Shown here: piece by piece, positions 46,078 to 58,790 of the stretch | Layout: the number at the start of each line of letters is the position of its first letter | Position numbering within the stretch: position 1 is the stretch's first letter | From: Zymoseptoria tritici IPO323 | Taxonomy: Eukaryota; Ascomycota; Dothideomycetes; Mycosphaerellales; Mycosphaerellaceae | Reading direction: 5' to 3' | DNA: 64,000 nucleotides | Assembly (NCBI RefSeq): GCF_000219625.1 | Contig: NC_018207.1 | Coordinates: 1,398,625 to 1,462,624 of the forward strand | Program-made: the position numbers and the translations under genes | The notes under the pieces: generated by a model | What the model was told of the DNA's origin: nothing | Databases searched by the model: none | Seen by the model: only the letters and a program-made list of their open reading frames with translations

Positions 46078-46770
46078 GTGGGGAATATCGCACTGTTACG
46101 TGCGGTCTGTATCTAGCTTTAGCTTCGTGTGTAGGTCGGAGGATTATTAAGACATCGACCTCCGGAAGGACCTTAGACACGCACACGAGGCCCAACAGTA
46201 CAGAGCTCTTAATACTACCTCTTTTGCCCCCCTACCTTTTACTCTAATTGTACAGTTTACCGCCCTTTTTGCCCCCTATGCTACTCCATACGTCCGCACT
46301 GCTACTATCCGCGGGAGATCGGAACCTTTAGAAGTTCCCCCCTTACATTTTAGTAGACGATGTAAGACTCCTTCCTTCGCGAAAGCGGAGAAGGAGGATA
46401 TACAAAGGGTAGGTAGTAGTGCGGAAGTGCGGAGCAGCTACGACCTCGATAACAGCGCCGGTCGCCTTTCGAGTACTTACGATGCATATAACGAATACCC
46501 TCCCTCGAAGAAAGGATTACGATATACCTCTGCCCCTTAGCTAGGGTAGTAGGCTTAAGTACCTAAGTTTAAAGTCCAAGTTTAAAATATAAAGTACCTT
46601 AATGCACAAATCGCTGTGTGCACATTGCTGGATCTACTACCGAATACACCCCAGATACACGAACACACGAACACACACACACATTCCCTATACCCTACCG
46701 AGCGCTAAGCAGCTCGTCGATACAGCCTAAGAAGGAGAAGGAAGAAACCGAGGGAGCAAAAGAGTATATG
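46078..46770. other. Subtelomeric DNA after the methyltransferase break
   Basis: No coding relic recognised. It contains two CTTTTGCCCCC motifs (about 46220 and 46265) and an ACACAC run (46655-46685). Confidence 0.35.
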
Positions 46771-46779
46771 AAAAAGGGA

Positions 46780-47470
46780 CACTAACATCGTATAGAGGCT
46801 CGGTATAAAGCGCTCTCGCACTAATGCATGCAACCGCGCTACCGGACTCGGATGTACGCCCTTAAAGCGCGACGCTATAGCGGAGAGCATATCGACCACA
46901 ATAGACGCGATTTAGGGTAAAAAGAAGCCTCCTAGGCCCAAAATCGTACTGCTATAGCTTTTCCTATGCCCGACTACCTGCCGGTAAAGGTAAGCGAGAC
47001 GAGCGGCGACTGCACCTGCCGAGGCAGGTACGCTAGGCGTGCGGTAAACCCTATACGAGGCGAGAAAAGAAAGAGAAACAGGGTAGAAAAAGAGCCCTTA
47101 AGTACCTGGAAAACTTCACCAGTCGCGGTGAAAGTTATAATAGACATAATAGACATCGGAGATTATCGCTTCTACACCTGTACGAGCGACTACGCTACCG
47201 AGCTTAGCTGCACGCCTTTAAAACGCGACACTGCTACGGAGATAATATCGACTCTAGCGGATGCAAAATAGGGTGAAAATAAGCCTCCTAGGCCTAGAAT
47301 CGTACTGCTATAACTTTTCCTATGCCCGACTACCTGCCGAGGCAGGTAGGCTAGGCGTGCAGCACAGCCTATACGTAGCGTTCGTAAAGAAAAGAAAGAG
47401 AAACAGGGTGGAAAAAGAGCCCTTAAGTACCTAGAAAACTTTACCAACCGCCGTAGTAGCTATAATAGAC
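46780..47470. repeat. Imperfect tandem duplication (~345 bp unit)
   Basis: The segment ending TTTTCCTATGCCCGACTACC is repeated (near 46962 and 47317). The preceding CGCGAC / AATAGGGTRAAAA / GCCTCCTAGGCC block and the following AGAAAGAGAAACAGGGT / AAAGAGCCCTTAAGTACC block are repeated too. One unit contains the palindrome TACCTGCCGAGGCAGGTA. RIP-type differences separate the copies. Confidence 0.65.
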
Positions 47471-48251
47471 ATAATGGACATTAGAGAATACTCGGTTACG
47501 TAAGCCGTCCCGTGCTCTCGATGGAATAGCTATAGGAAACGAGACTAACTAGCTATTATAGCGTAGGCGTCGCGAATACCCTAAGAAACGTCGCCCTATC
47601 GCACCGATCGTCCGACTGCTCCTTAGTATTGCCTTCCGAGGTAATGGCAGATAATATCGCTACGAACCTGGCACTAGAACTAGGGAGCATATAAGCCCTG
47701 CCTAGATCTACCGACACTAGATTCTCGGTACAAGAATGCGATATGTAGTTCTCGGCTCTAGCTAGCTAGAATAGTCCAAGAGGTGCGACCTTTCGAGGAT
47801 GCGATGTTTCCCAGACTAAATTAGGAAGAGGGTCTGGTAAACAAATGATACCGAGCTACGGACCCTAGACGCATCCCTAGTCCTTATTTTCCTACCCTGG
47901 ACTCTTTTATACCGCACGAGAAGCGATCCCGCCTTATTCTCGAGTTTCTGGATACTTAGCCGTCCTACGTGCCCGGAACGTACGATTACACCCTGCCCGC
48001 ACTAAGGAGACTATCGAATATAGCCCTGGACTATGTGTAAACAGCGTGATCAGCTGTAGTGCACTACTAGCAGCAACAATGTTTCCTAGACTAATAGTCT
48101 AGCAAACCCTCGAGAGCTTTAAATAGCCTACTCCCGCCCCGGTATCGACGACGACTTGCCAACCTTTTCCTATACGCCTTCCGAACACGCATCTGCACCC
48201 CTTACTTCCTATTTCCCTATTTGCGACACTAAGCTGCATATCGCTATTACG
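47471..48251. other. Possible LTR or leader of the gypsy element
   Basis: Lies immediately upstream of the plus-strand gag start, where a 5' LTR and primer binding site would be. I could not define the LTR ends because the 3' LTR is missing. Confidence 0.35.
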
Positions 48252-51200
48252 ATGTCTCCTAATAACACTCCCAACAACGGCCCAGACGGACCCTCCCGTC
48301 GTGGCTATCTTAATACTCCCTCGGAGATTCTCCGCAACACCCTAAGCACCGGCGAGGCTTCCGGAACTAATAGCCCTATCTAGGCACCTTCCGATGCTCG
48401 CGCCTTCCGCAATAGCAATAGGATTCTATCAGCTCGCTTTGCGACTAATTCGACTAAAGGGTCGACTAATAAGGCTCTCCCTTAAGCCGAAGGGATTGCT
48501 GCTGCTGCGACCTATAGTACAGTTCCCGCTCCCTAGCCTACTAACATAAATATCGCAGATCTTGTTACTGCCCTTACCGCGGCTACTCGCAATAACAGAG
48601 CCCCTGCTTACTGTAGTTGTGTACCCTTCCCTAAAGAGCCTAGTGCTCTATCCTTCGACGGCAAGGACGCCTCAACTTTCTTCTAGACTATAGCTGACTT
48701 CTTCGATTCGTACTTTAAAGGATTACGCACTCCTAATAGGGAAAGGATCCGACTTGCTACTCGACACTCGGTACCAGATGTTCGAGCTTAGCTCGAGAGT
48801 CTTTTAGGCTTCGACAGCGAAAACTACGAAGCTTTTAAGGAAGAGGCTCTTTCCTACTATCGGTGCTATAATAGCTAGGTGTATAAGTACAGCCTCCCTT
48901 TCCTCGAAGAGCTGTGCGCAAAGGAAAGAGTCTGGGATGTCTCCGGACAGAAGGATAACCTGCGTTAGTACGTTATAACGTTTAAAGCGGTCTCGAAAAG
49001 GATACCTCTTAAACAGTGCAACGAAGTCGCTCAATACTACTTCTTCCTTAAAGGCTTGCCCTCCGAGGTAGGACAGGAAATTATAAATAAGCTCGAAGTA
49101 GACGTCTCGAACCTAGCCTCCTATACTTAGCTTCCTCTATTGTACGATACGACACTTAAGTACGTTACAAGCCGCATAGCTTACTAGGAGTTGTACGGCA
49201 AGGGCAAGAGCTAGGTTACTAGCTAGCTTGTTAACCAGACTAAGAAGAGGTATCCGAAGCTGGATGCATCGAACGATAGAGTCTGGTTGTTACGCGTACT
49301 AAAAGAGAAGCTACCGGACATAGAGGACCTGTCTAAAAAGCTTTCTAAGATAACTATTGCTAAGATTAAGCATGCAAGAGCTAAGAGAAGTGCACGTGTA
49401 GCTGTTAATCTACCTAGAGACTTTCCGAAGTCTTATATAGCTACGCTGCATACTAATAACACCCCTAATTCTCCCGAGTACTACTCGTATAATGTCGCTA
49501 GACCTAGACTAGTGCCCTATTAGTCGTCTAGCAGCTCGAACCCCTTTTACCAGGAAGCCTCTAAGTATATATACTTTTATTGCTTTAAACCCGGTTATAG
49601 TGTTTACGAATGCAAGTACATAAACTACCTCCTAAGTGCGGGCTAGACACACTGCGACAGTAAAAAGAAGTAGTATATCGGACGAGAAGGTAATGTTAAC
49701 AGACGAAAGGTGCAGTTTAGGAACTAGCCGGATTAGCCTAAGCTCCGGATAATAGCTCCCGCTATTAAGAAAGCATAGGGAAGGGCTATTACCTGGCCTG
49801 CCGATGCGAATATCGAGGATGCTAAGAAGTACTAGCCAGCTTATAAACTACCTGCAGCTGCCTTTGCTCCTTAGACACATATACCGAGTACACCTCTTAA
49901 CCCGGCACTTGTTCCTGGCCCTGTTCTACCGACCTTAAAATCTGCACCCTCGTTACTAGCCTAACCTAGTTACCTAGGCTAAGGCTTAGGTTCCCCTGTA
50001 GGACCCGTACTAGCGACGAACATAAATAGAAACTGGTACAACATCGTCGCTAGAAGTACGGTTCCTAATAATCTAGTGTATATTAATAAGCGAGACCCTC
50101 GTGCCCCCTATATAAATTAGATCCGTACTAACTCTCTATCTACGAACGCTGCGACTAGGCTAACGAGCACGACTAAGGGAAAGGAGCCAGCCGCTAAGCC
50201 GAGCAATAATACTAGTCGTATTATAAAACTAAAGAAGACAGTATCTATTAAGATCGATGCCTGCAAGATCCCTAACACGGAAGAATACATAAAGGTAGTC
50301 GAAGAAGGCTCGCTGTCGACACAGGGCACTCTTACTAGTAATAGTGCATTTGACACCGGTAACTAGCCGTAGTCCGCAAACGATAGCCAGACACAGGACC
50401 CTACTAGAAGCATAGACATAGATCCTACCCCTCCTTCTTAGGGCTTCGTTAACCCCCCGCTGCTAAAGAAAAAGAAGAACCAGAAGCCTGCTGCGACTAG
50501 AAAGGGTGCGCAGAGAAGGGACATTTACCTTCGAGAGCGGCTTAACATAGAAAAAGTGCTGCTCGACAGGATACTAGCGCAGCCGTCTAATATCCCTGTT
50601 AGGGAGCTTCTCGCTGCCTTGCCTGCCGTAGCTAGGGGACTTCTTAAGCGCTGTGCTCGGAACTAAGAAGACTTCGTAATAGCTGCTAAGGAAGCCGGGC
50701 TGTCGATTATCGTTAAGGAGGACAACATTGCTGCTACTGCAGCATACTAGTACGATATAGATAAGCCGCTTCGTTCTTACGGGGTGCGAGTCGAGTTTAA
50801 ACTTAGCAGTGCCACGGCTAAGCACATCCTGCCCTCTGGATTTTATGCGCGTAATAGGTTCGTAGAAGAGATAGAAGACGATAACCCTGCTTTCCTCGGT
50901 CCTATAATTAAGGAGCTATATATTACAATACCCCCGAGACTAATGCAGGACCTGTACGAAGACCCTAAGGACGCGAGGTTGTCCTTTAACGACCGAGACT
51001 ATGTTATTATACCTTTACCTGTTGTGGAATGTATTGTCGGTCCGAAACGACACAGGGAGCGTCGTGCTATAATTAACGAGGGATCTAAAGGGAACATTAT
51101 AAGCTAGTCTGCGGTAAAGCGAGCGGGTGTTAGCATACGCACCTGCCGGCTAATACAGATAAATACGGTTAGTAGCTGTGCGGATTTCCTAGGTATTACA

Positions 51201-54200
51201 GAGCAGGTACCGATCGAGGTTATAGGAGTCCTTACCTACTCGTCGTTTCTTGTTGCACGGACTGCACCTTTCCTTCTCGGCCGACTATAGACTAGACAGG
51301 TGCGGCTCAGATCTGTAAACTGCGACGACGGGTCCCTCGAGTGTACAATCGCGATACCGGATAGAACAACGATTACCTTTACTAGAGTTAAGGGATACGG
51401 AGACAGGTACAGTCCGACCGAGGCATTCTACACGACCAAGCCCGAGGAGTCGGGAAACGAGTAGGCTGCCGACACCCCGGTAACGCAGTAGCATTATTTA
51501 ACTATCCGGAGGATTACTTGCAGTCGTCCGGAACGAGACTGCTAGTCGAAGTCGACTCGAAACCTTTCCTAGACCCCAGGTCTAGCAAACATTTCCTTAG
51601 CACCTAGGATGAAGTAAGGGCTTAGGACGAGTTCCGGACCATCACCTCGACAAAATATACCATTAATCCCTCGGATATAGTCTAGGAAACTACCTTACAA
51701 GCTCGAGTAGCGTCGCTAATTATTAAGTAGGCGGATATTCTCTAGTTAGATTACCTCTAGCGAAAAACGGAATAGGAGGCAGGATCCGCTCTAAATGTAT
51801 ATACTATGTACAAACGCAAGGCAGACAAGATCAGACCTGTTAATAGTAGTATTTACGACACTAGCAGCAAGCCCCCTAGTAGTACTTTTAACTAGCAGTA
51901 GAGATGTCTTGAAAATAAGGCCAAACTTACGCCGAGCACGTACCCCTAGGATAACAAGTACCTTATCCCTAAGTTTTCCGACATCGAGAAGGGTTCGAGA
52001 CTTACCCCTAAACGCATAAACAGCTTTAAGACTACGATCGAACTAAGGCCGAAAGAGCTCGAGCTTTTCTATGCCTGTCTCTTCCGACGAGAGAAGTCTC
52101 TTGCTTAGGATTTCTTATATATTAGTCGCCTTAACGAGGATATTTCCCTACTAGTAGAGATCCGCACGATTCCGCATAAGGCCTGGCAGTGCAAGAACTT
52201 CCCTATCCCCGCAGCCCTCGAGAAGGTAGTAATATAGATAGTTAGTAAGCGAGCCCGTAATAGAGTAATCGAGCTATCCTGTAGTATATACCGGAACCCC
52301 TAGTTTATCGTGCAAAAGAAGCTAGACAACCTAAAGCTACTAAAAGCTAAGGACCCTATGCCGGAAGGGGAGCGTGTCTAGGAAAAGAAGGAGGAGAAGA
52401 AATACCGACTTATTAACTTAGCTACAGAAGTAAACTGTGTTACGCTAAGGGATGCTAACATGCTACCGGACGCAGACTCCTTTTCCGTAGACTTCGCAGG
52501 GTGCACTACTACCTCGCTTATAGACCTCTTCTCTAGATACGACCAAATACCCCTAGCCGAGTACTGTCGGGACCTTACCTCCTTCTACACACTACTCGGG
52601 CTGTTTAGGCACATAGGGATTCCTATAGGCGGAACGAATTCGGTCGCTTAGTTCCAAAGGATTATAACTACTATCCTTTAGGAGCACATAAATCACCAAG
52701 CTCGCCCCTTTCTAGACGATATTAGAGTTAAAGGTCTACGTACTACGTACGATGACGAGGAAACCGAGCCTGGCATCCGACGTTAGGTTGCGGAACATGT
52801 TACGAACCTTGACGTAGTCCTTGCCGACATTAAGAGAGCCGGACTTACTATATCAGCTCTTAAGTCGCGATAGTTCTCGACAGGGGTACTAATTGTCGGG
52901 TACGTTTGTAATGTGCATAGCCGTTACCCTAATAAAGCACGAGTCGTTAAGATTACCGAGTAGCCTGCTCTAGACAACCCTAAGGAGGTTCGAGTATTCC
53001 TAGGCGTGGTCGTGTACTTCCGGATCTAGATTAAGAAGTATGTACAGGTATTAGCTCCGCTATATAATCTACTAAAGCCTAATATGTGCTAGTGTTAGAC
53101 CGCCGAGCATAACGCATTAATAGAGAAATTAAAGAAGGCTCTCGTTACTGCACCGGCTCTTAAGACTATAGACTACGTTTCGGGAGGACAGATTATTCTT
53201 GCTGTTAATACATCCGGGGATAGGTTCGGAGCAGTCCTTATGCAACGAGATATCGACAACTACAAGACAAGACACCTATCTTAGTATAAAAGCGGCATCT
53301 AGAAGCCGAACGAGCGAAAGTTCGATACTAGGAAACTTAAGTGTCTTAGTGTTTTAAAGGCATTAAAAAAGCTAAAGCACTATCTCTACGGTGTTTACTT
53401 CCTGCTTAAGCTAGATGCGAATACTCTAGTCTATTAGTTAAACTAACTACCGACCGACTTGCCTAACGCAGTAATAATAAGGTGGCTTTTATAGATACGA
53501 CTGTTTAATTTCGATGTAAAGCATATTCCCGGCCGACTGCACACTGCTGCAGATGCGCTGTCTCGACGACTGCGTACTTAGTCTAATAACATTAACGAGG
53601 AGCATAAGCAGGACTACGAAGAAATGATTAATAGTACGCTATATGTAGTGTACGCGAATCGCGTCGAGGCCGAAGAGATTACCCCTGCTCTAGAAGAGGA
53701 GCTTGTTCGGAGCAGCATTAACGGCTTCCTCTCGGACTTCTACAGCAATATAGCATACTACCTCCTAACCCTTCGACGACTAGTAGGAGTAAACAGGAAC
53801 AGCTGGTATGCCTTTAAGAAACAGGCATCTCGCTACCTAGTTAGGGAACGCTGCCTATAGTATTAGAAAAGAATTAACAAGCCGCTATGCAGAGTTATAG
53901 ACAAGGAGTCTAAGCAGAAGTTAATTATCCGTACCCTCTATAGGGACCCTACCTCCGGCTACAGAGGGCGTAAAGGGACCTATATAAAGATCGCTTGTCG
54001 GTATTACTAGCAGGGCCTATATAAGCAGGTCCGAGATTTCGTCGGAAAGTGCCCTGAGTGTCTTCTTCGATTATCCAGACTAGCAAGTATGTCGGAACTG
54101 CACCTAAGATACAACAGCTATATTAGCAAGTCGTAGCATGTGGACGTCGTTTATGTCGATAGCTCCGGAAGCATTATTATAGCTAGGGAGTCTCTCTCTA

Positions 54201-54230
54201 GATAGCCGGAAGGAAGGATCGTAAACAAGG
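48252..54230 (+). pseudogene. Ty3/gypsy element, gag-pol relic truncated in integrase
   Basis: Gag starts at the ATG at 48252 (MSPNNTPNNGPDGPSRRGYL). Capsid segments follow (EPSALSFDGKDASTFF, GLPSEVGQEIINKLE), then a zinc-knuckle remnant near 49570-49665 (CFKPGYSVYECKY). A protease-like DxGS relic (RRAIINEGSKGNIIS) is at about 51062-51106. Reverse transcriptase spans about 52000-53000, with DLFSRYDQIPLAEYCRD and the FLDDI catalytic box near 52710; RNase H follows (about 53150-53560, ending HIPGRLHTAADALSRRL). Integrase HHCC and the start of the core (YRGRKGTYIKIACRYY, FVGKCPECLLRLS) reach 54230. Numerous TAGs mark RIP. The element stops abruptly at the second telomeric tract. Confidence 0.85.
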
Positions 54231-54269
54231 GGTTAGGGTTTAGGGTTAGCTTAGGGTTAGGGTTAGGGG
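54231..54269 (+). repeat. Interstitial telomeric repeat 2
   Basis: About six TTAGGG-type units with the same TTTAGGG variant as tract 1 and one extra unit with a CTTAGGG variant, ending GGGG. It joins the broken gypsy integrase to the 3' end of LINE copy B. Confidence 0.95.
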
Positions 54270-55185
54270 TTCATTGTACTTGTTTATATAGGCTAGTCTA
54301 CCTTTGCACCTGATCTGAACTGAAGCCCCATCCAAGCCCTTGCTCCCGGCTCTTTTAGCCGTCTTTAGAGGGGAGGAAACAGACCTACGCTCCTACGTAA
54401 AGCGCCTCGCGATATACGGCACCGCAGCTACTCCTAGCCTAACTACGTTTTACAGTGTCCTTTTTACCATCTCCCGAGTTAACCAAACTGCTAACAAGAG
54501 AGACTACCGATAGGCTAGTCCGTATCCTAACGTAAAATATCGCTCCGGCAATCGCTTACCGTCTATCGTACCTTAGGTTTCTAAACCTCCTAGGTAACGG
54601 ACAAGGTATGCGTCTCCTCATCCGCCCGAAACTGTAACCCCGTCTCGTTAAGGGGGAACATCCCGCTTTAAGACTGTCCGGTAGAGCTCTGTCCTCCCTC
54701 CGTCCGGCATATCTACTGTCGGAGACATTCGATTCCGATCGAGCCGCTTGCATACTAGTCTATAAGTGCTTCCTAAACGGTTTAGGGAGTGCCGTCTTCC
54801 CTTCGGCTAGAATTCCTCCTCCAGCGATCGTCGTCGTCTACTCCTTTCCCCTACTACGCCGTCGCCTTCGCTTTCCTCTAAGCCTCCTACTGCTCTGTAG
54901 AGGTACTAGTTTTCTCCCTCCTGCTCCCCGGCTTTAAAAGGAAGCAGCCGCAGATCTAGGGTACACGCCTTACATCTACCGCTAGGCCTTCCGGATAGAG
55001 TTGATCGTCCGGTGCGGAGCCAGTCCGGGCCTCGCTAGTCGCCTACGTCTCCTACGTCGCAGCGCAGCTTTTTAACGTCCTACCGATCGGACGCCTACTT
55101 TCATCTCGAGGGAAGAGACTCCTTTTCGATAGGGTAACCGCCTAATTTATCCTCGAGGGATAATCTCTGCTTTTGCGTCCCGGGT

Positions 55186-55412
55186 CGACGGAGCTACTTT
55201 ACGTCCTACCTATCGGACGGAGCCTTTTTATGTCCTACTTATCGGACCGAGCCACTTTACGTCCTACCTATCGGACGGAGCCTTTTTACGTCCTACTCAT
55301 CGGACGGAGCCTTTTAACATCCTACTTATCGGACGGAGCCTTTTAACGTCCTACTTATCGGACGGAGCCTTTTAACGTCCTACTTATCGGACGGAGCCTT
55401 TTAACGTCCTAC
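55186..55412 (-). repeat. 29-bp tandem repeat at the LINE 3' end (copy B)
   Basis: Eight units of the GGACGGAGCC-TTTTAACGTCC-TACTTATC type, directly after the ORF2 TAA (complement of 55413-55415). Confidence 0.85.
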
Positions 55413-58400
55413 TTAGGACAGTGTGCACTAGGTCTGTGCCGCTGCTTCCTCCGCTTCCTCCTCCGTAGCTTCCTCTGTCGTAATCTTCGTCGAGATTCGC
55501 TCGAGGATCTCGTTAGCTCGCTCCTAGCATCCTGTATTTAGAAGGAAGTCTACCTCGGTAAACTTCGTGTTCGTAGTGCCCATTTTCTTATGCATCTTCT
55601 GCTTCGCCTGTCGTTCCTTCCTTAAGAGCCAGCTCGTCCTGTTTTCCTAGTAGCAAGTCTCGTGTCCTCGGATAAATTTGCTCGTACAGACGCAGAAACT
55701 ATAGGTATAGAAGGTTCTACGCTAATACTGGAGGAAGCGCTTCTGGAAGGACCGCGGCGCCTTTAAAAAGTAATCGGCTCCTCGTAAGTCCCGCTTTAGG
55801 CGGCTTTCTCCCGGTATAATCCGGGTTAGGCTCCACTTCTTAGCCTCTTCGGCCATATCTTCCTCTCTCTCCTAGCGTAGGAACCGCTAGACAGAACGGC
55901 AGTCTTCGCTAAGGCTTTAGTTGCGAGGCCAGGACTTAGGTGTCTTGCGGTACTTCTTGTAGAGCTTGTCCTCTGTTAAGCGCCGGAAGAACGCTTTGGG
56001 TTTCTAGATTAGTAATCCTAACTTCCGTAGCGGACTTTCTTCTAGAGCGTGCTTCTTTACGACCTAAAAGCTAGTTTTTAGTGCCTTAAATCGCGAGGGT
56101 AGGGCGGAGATTCCTAGGAGATTGCGAGTAAAGTAAGGGTTAGAAGCATAACCCGAGATCCACTTCGTAAGCTTCGCAACGTCCTTAGTCGTCTTGTCCC
56201 AGAACTTAGGAGAGTCCTCGGCAAACGCCGCGAGGAGAGGCGCGCTATACTCGAACATCGGTGCGAGATACTGCTAATAGACTTGTAGGCGATGCGTAAA
56301 GCCCTAACTGTCCGCGTCGAGGGTCAGGAAGTCGCTTCGTTTCCCGGCCTGTTCGAGCCGGCTCTTAAGGTGCCTCCTTAAGTCAATCCCTCGCGCCGTC
56401 ACAGGAAATCCGAGGTAGGTATATACCTCTCTCCTTGGTACCTCCACACTAAAGAGGTAGATCGCCTCCTACGAAGACGCCGGAGCTAGATAGGCGCATT
56501 TTTTAATGTTTAGGGCGATGCGGTTAGCGGAGGACTAGCACTCGAGGATCTGGATTAGTAGACGCACCTCGTCCAAGTCGCTAGCGAGGAGAATACTATC
56601 ATCAGCGAAGAACAGCGCGCGAGGAATCGGCAGCGCCGCGGGCATTACGTTAGAAGAGCCGGCCAGGGCGAGTGTCCTAGGTCGATTTAAGTCCTTGAGC
56701 AAGCTATCGATAAAGATGTTAAATAGATAGGGCAAGAGGGGTAAGCCCTGTAGAACTCCCCTCGTCCGCGGAAACTACCGAGAAGCCGTACTATCCGAAA
56801 CGACAAAGGACCAGACGTCGAAAAAGCAGAGGCTCGCAATCAGAGCTAGTATGTTCTCCGGACATCTCCGCCGGTATAGAACGTCCGCGAGTAGTACATA
56901 ATCCACAACGTCAAAGGCGGCTTGAAAATCGAGGAACACGGCGTGTGTAATCCGGCTCGATTCGAGGAGGGCGTAGACGACTGTAGTGTTCGTTACAGTA
57001 GAGTGGTAACTTCGAAATCCCGCCTGGTTAGGATGTATCCTCGCCTATGTCCTACTATTAAAGCGCTGGAGGAGCAGGCGCTCGAAGACCTTTCGAAATA
57101 TCGTTACTAGCGAGATCGGACGAACGTTGTTAGTGTCCTTCGCCGGCATCGTACTATCCTCCTGTCGGGTCTTGTCCTTAACAACTAGACAGACGATAGT
57201 TTCGTTCTAGCTCCGTAGCGTCTTACCATTCCGGAGATAGGAATTGTAGAGGGCGGCCAGGATCTAGAGGAAGCTCGTCGTCGCGAGGGTTTTTATTAGA
57301 TAGATATGTACCCTATCGTTTCCGCAGGCCTTCGTAGCATCCTGGTAGGTAAGCTCCTGTATTATCTCGTCGATCGAGAAGGAGAGCAAGGTAGATCGAT
57401 CGTCGATAGGAAACATCTCCTGTACTAGGAGGGTCGCTGTCGAGACGAATTAACTAGCAAATCCCTCCGTCACCTCGTCGATTGCCGTTATCCCTCTTGC
57501 CTTCCCCGCCGGGGTCGGCACTAGTAGTGTGTTCTCGTTCGCGTGGCGCTGCGCTCTCTTATAGAGACAGACTGTCTTGAGCGTCCCGCCATCAGCGTCT
57601 AGATTCGGCTTCGCCATCGCCTTGAGACGCTAGTCCTTCTTCTTCTTGCTACAGCGGCGTAGCGGCTTTAGCTTGCGAGCAGCGTAGTTATTATCCTCGG
57701 CTCGCTTTCGCTTCGGGTCTGTTATTGCCTTTCGAGGCCTGTTGTTCTTCTCTCCACCTCTATCCTTCTTCTCTCCGTCTCGATCCTTCTTCTCTCCGCC
57801 TCTATTCTTCTTCTCTCCGCCTCTGTTACTTATATCCTCCGCCTTTCGTCTACCTAGAGGACGATTTCGACGACGCGCAGAGGCGAGTCCCAGCACAGCT
57901 TCGCTTACCTGCTAGTAGAGCGACACGATTTCCGCATTCTGCTTGTCTATATCGGCGCTCATATAGTACAGATGCCGTCGATGCTGCGCCCTTCTCTCCT
58001 AGCTATAGCAGAGCGCCTGCGCTGTATTGTCGTTGTTCAGCCAGCTTATCGTATAGCGTCGAAGTTAATATAGCACGGCTGATCTACCCGGAGTACCCGC
58101 AGTCGGGTCTAGCTAGAGGTAGAGCTAGTAGACATGGTCAGTATTCATCTTCTCCGTTAGTCGTAGTAGAGCTAGCGTCGCATGCGGCAGCGTCCAGCAG
58201 ACAAAGTAGTAGTCAGTCGTTAGTTGTTTCTCGCACACGGCGTCTGCAATCGTAATCAGCTCCTGGATCGGCTTTAGATAGGTTATCGCGGAGTCCTCGA
58301 TCTATTGCGAGACGACCTTCTATCTCGGAAGCGGCGACGCCTTCCTGCTCTGGAGAGACATCTTACTAAAGCGGACATTAATATCTCTAAGAATAACATC

Positions 58401-58790
58401 GGAGCTAGCAACCACCTCGAGCGTAGACCGGACCTTATCCGGCTTCCGCTTGGGGGGAAAGTAGACTCCGCTAATCGTTCCCCGGTCCGTCGGCAGGGTT
58501 ATAGCGTCCGTCCTAATAATCTGCGCCTCGCCAGTGAGCCAACTTCGCGCGCGTACTGTCCCCATTACTAGAATCCTACAGCCTAAGCGACCCTTTCTCG
58601 GCACTGTATTAGGCTTCACTGTGGTCGCAATTATGCAGTAATCCGCTCAGCGCTTCTTATGCTCGACGAACTAGGTCTCGACAATAAAGAGGTAGTCGAG
58701 GATGTCGTTATTAATTAGCGCCGCTAGGATCGGCTACCTATTATCCCCCAAGCCCCGGATGTTAATATATCCAATCCTAGCATTCCTCCT
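55413..58790 (-). pseudogene. LINE ORF2 relic: AP-endonuclease and reverse transcriptase (copy B)
   Basis: The AP-endonuclease domain (about 58770-58330) shows NINIRGLGDNR at its start, the metal-binding VET then F at about 58690, TISGVYFPPKRKPDKVRSTL and SSDVILRDINVRFSKM. The reverse transcriptase (about 57600-56400) keeps an intact catalytic box in LFFADDSILLASDLDEV, preceded by MPYLFNIFIDSLLKDLNRP. The same frame continues through a C-terminal region (KLTKWISGYASNPYFTRNLL) to the TAA at 55415-55413. Trp codons are often TAG, so the protein cannot be made. Domain order fits APE-type LINEs. Confidence 0.82.

Noticed and set aside
46078..46247. Continuation of the methyltransferase into the catalytic domain
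   Set aside because: After HFVRQC no frame shows the cytosine methyltransferase motifs, so the homology ends at about 46077.
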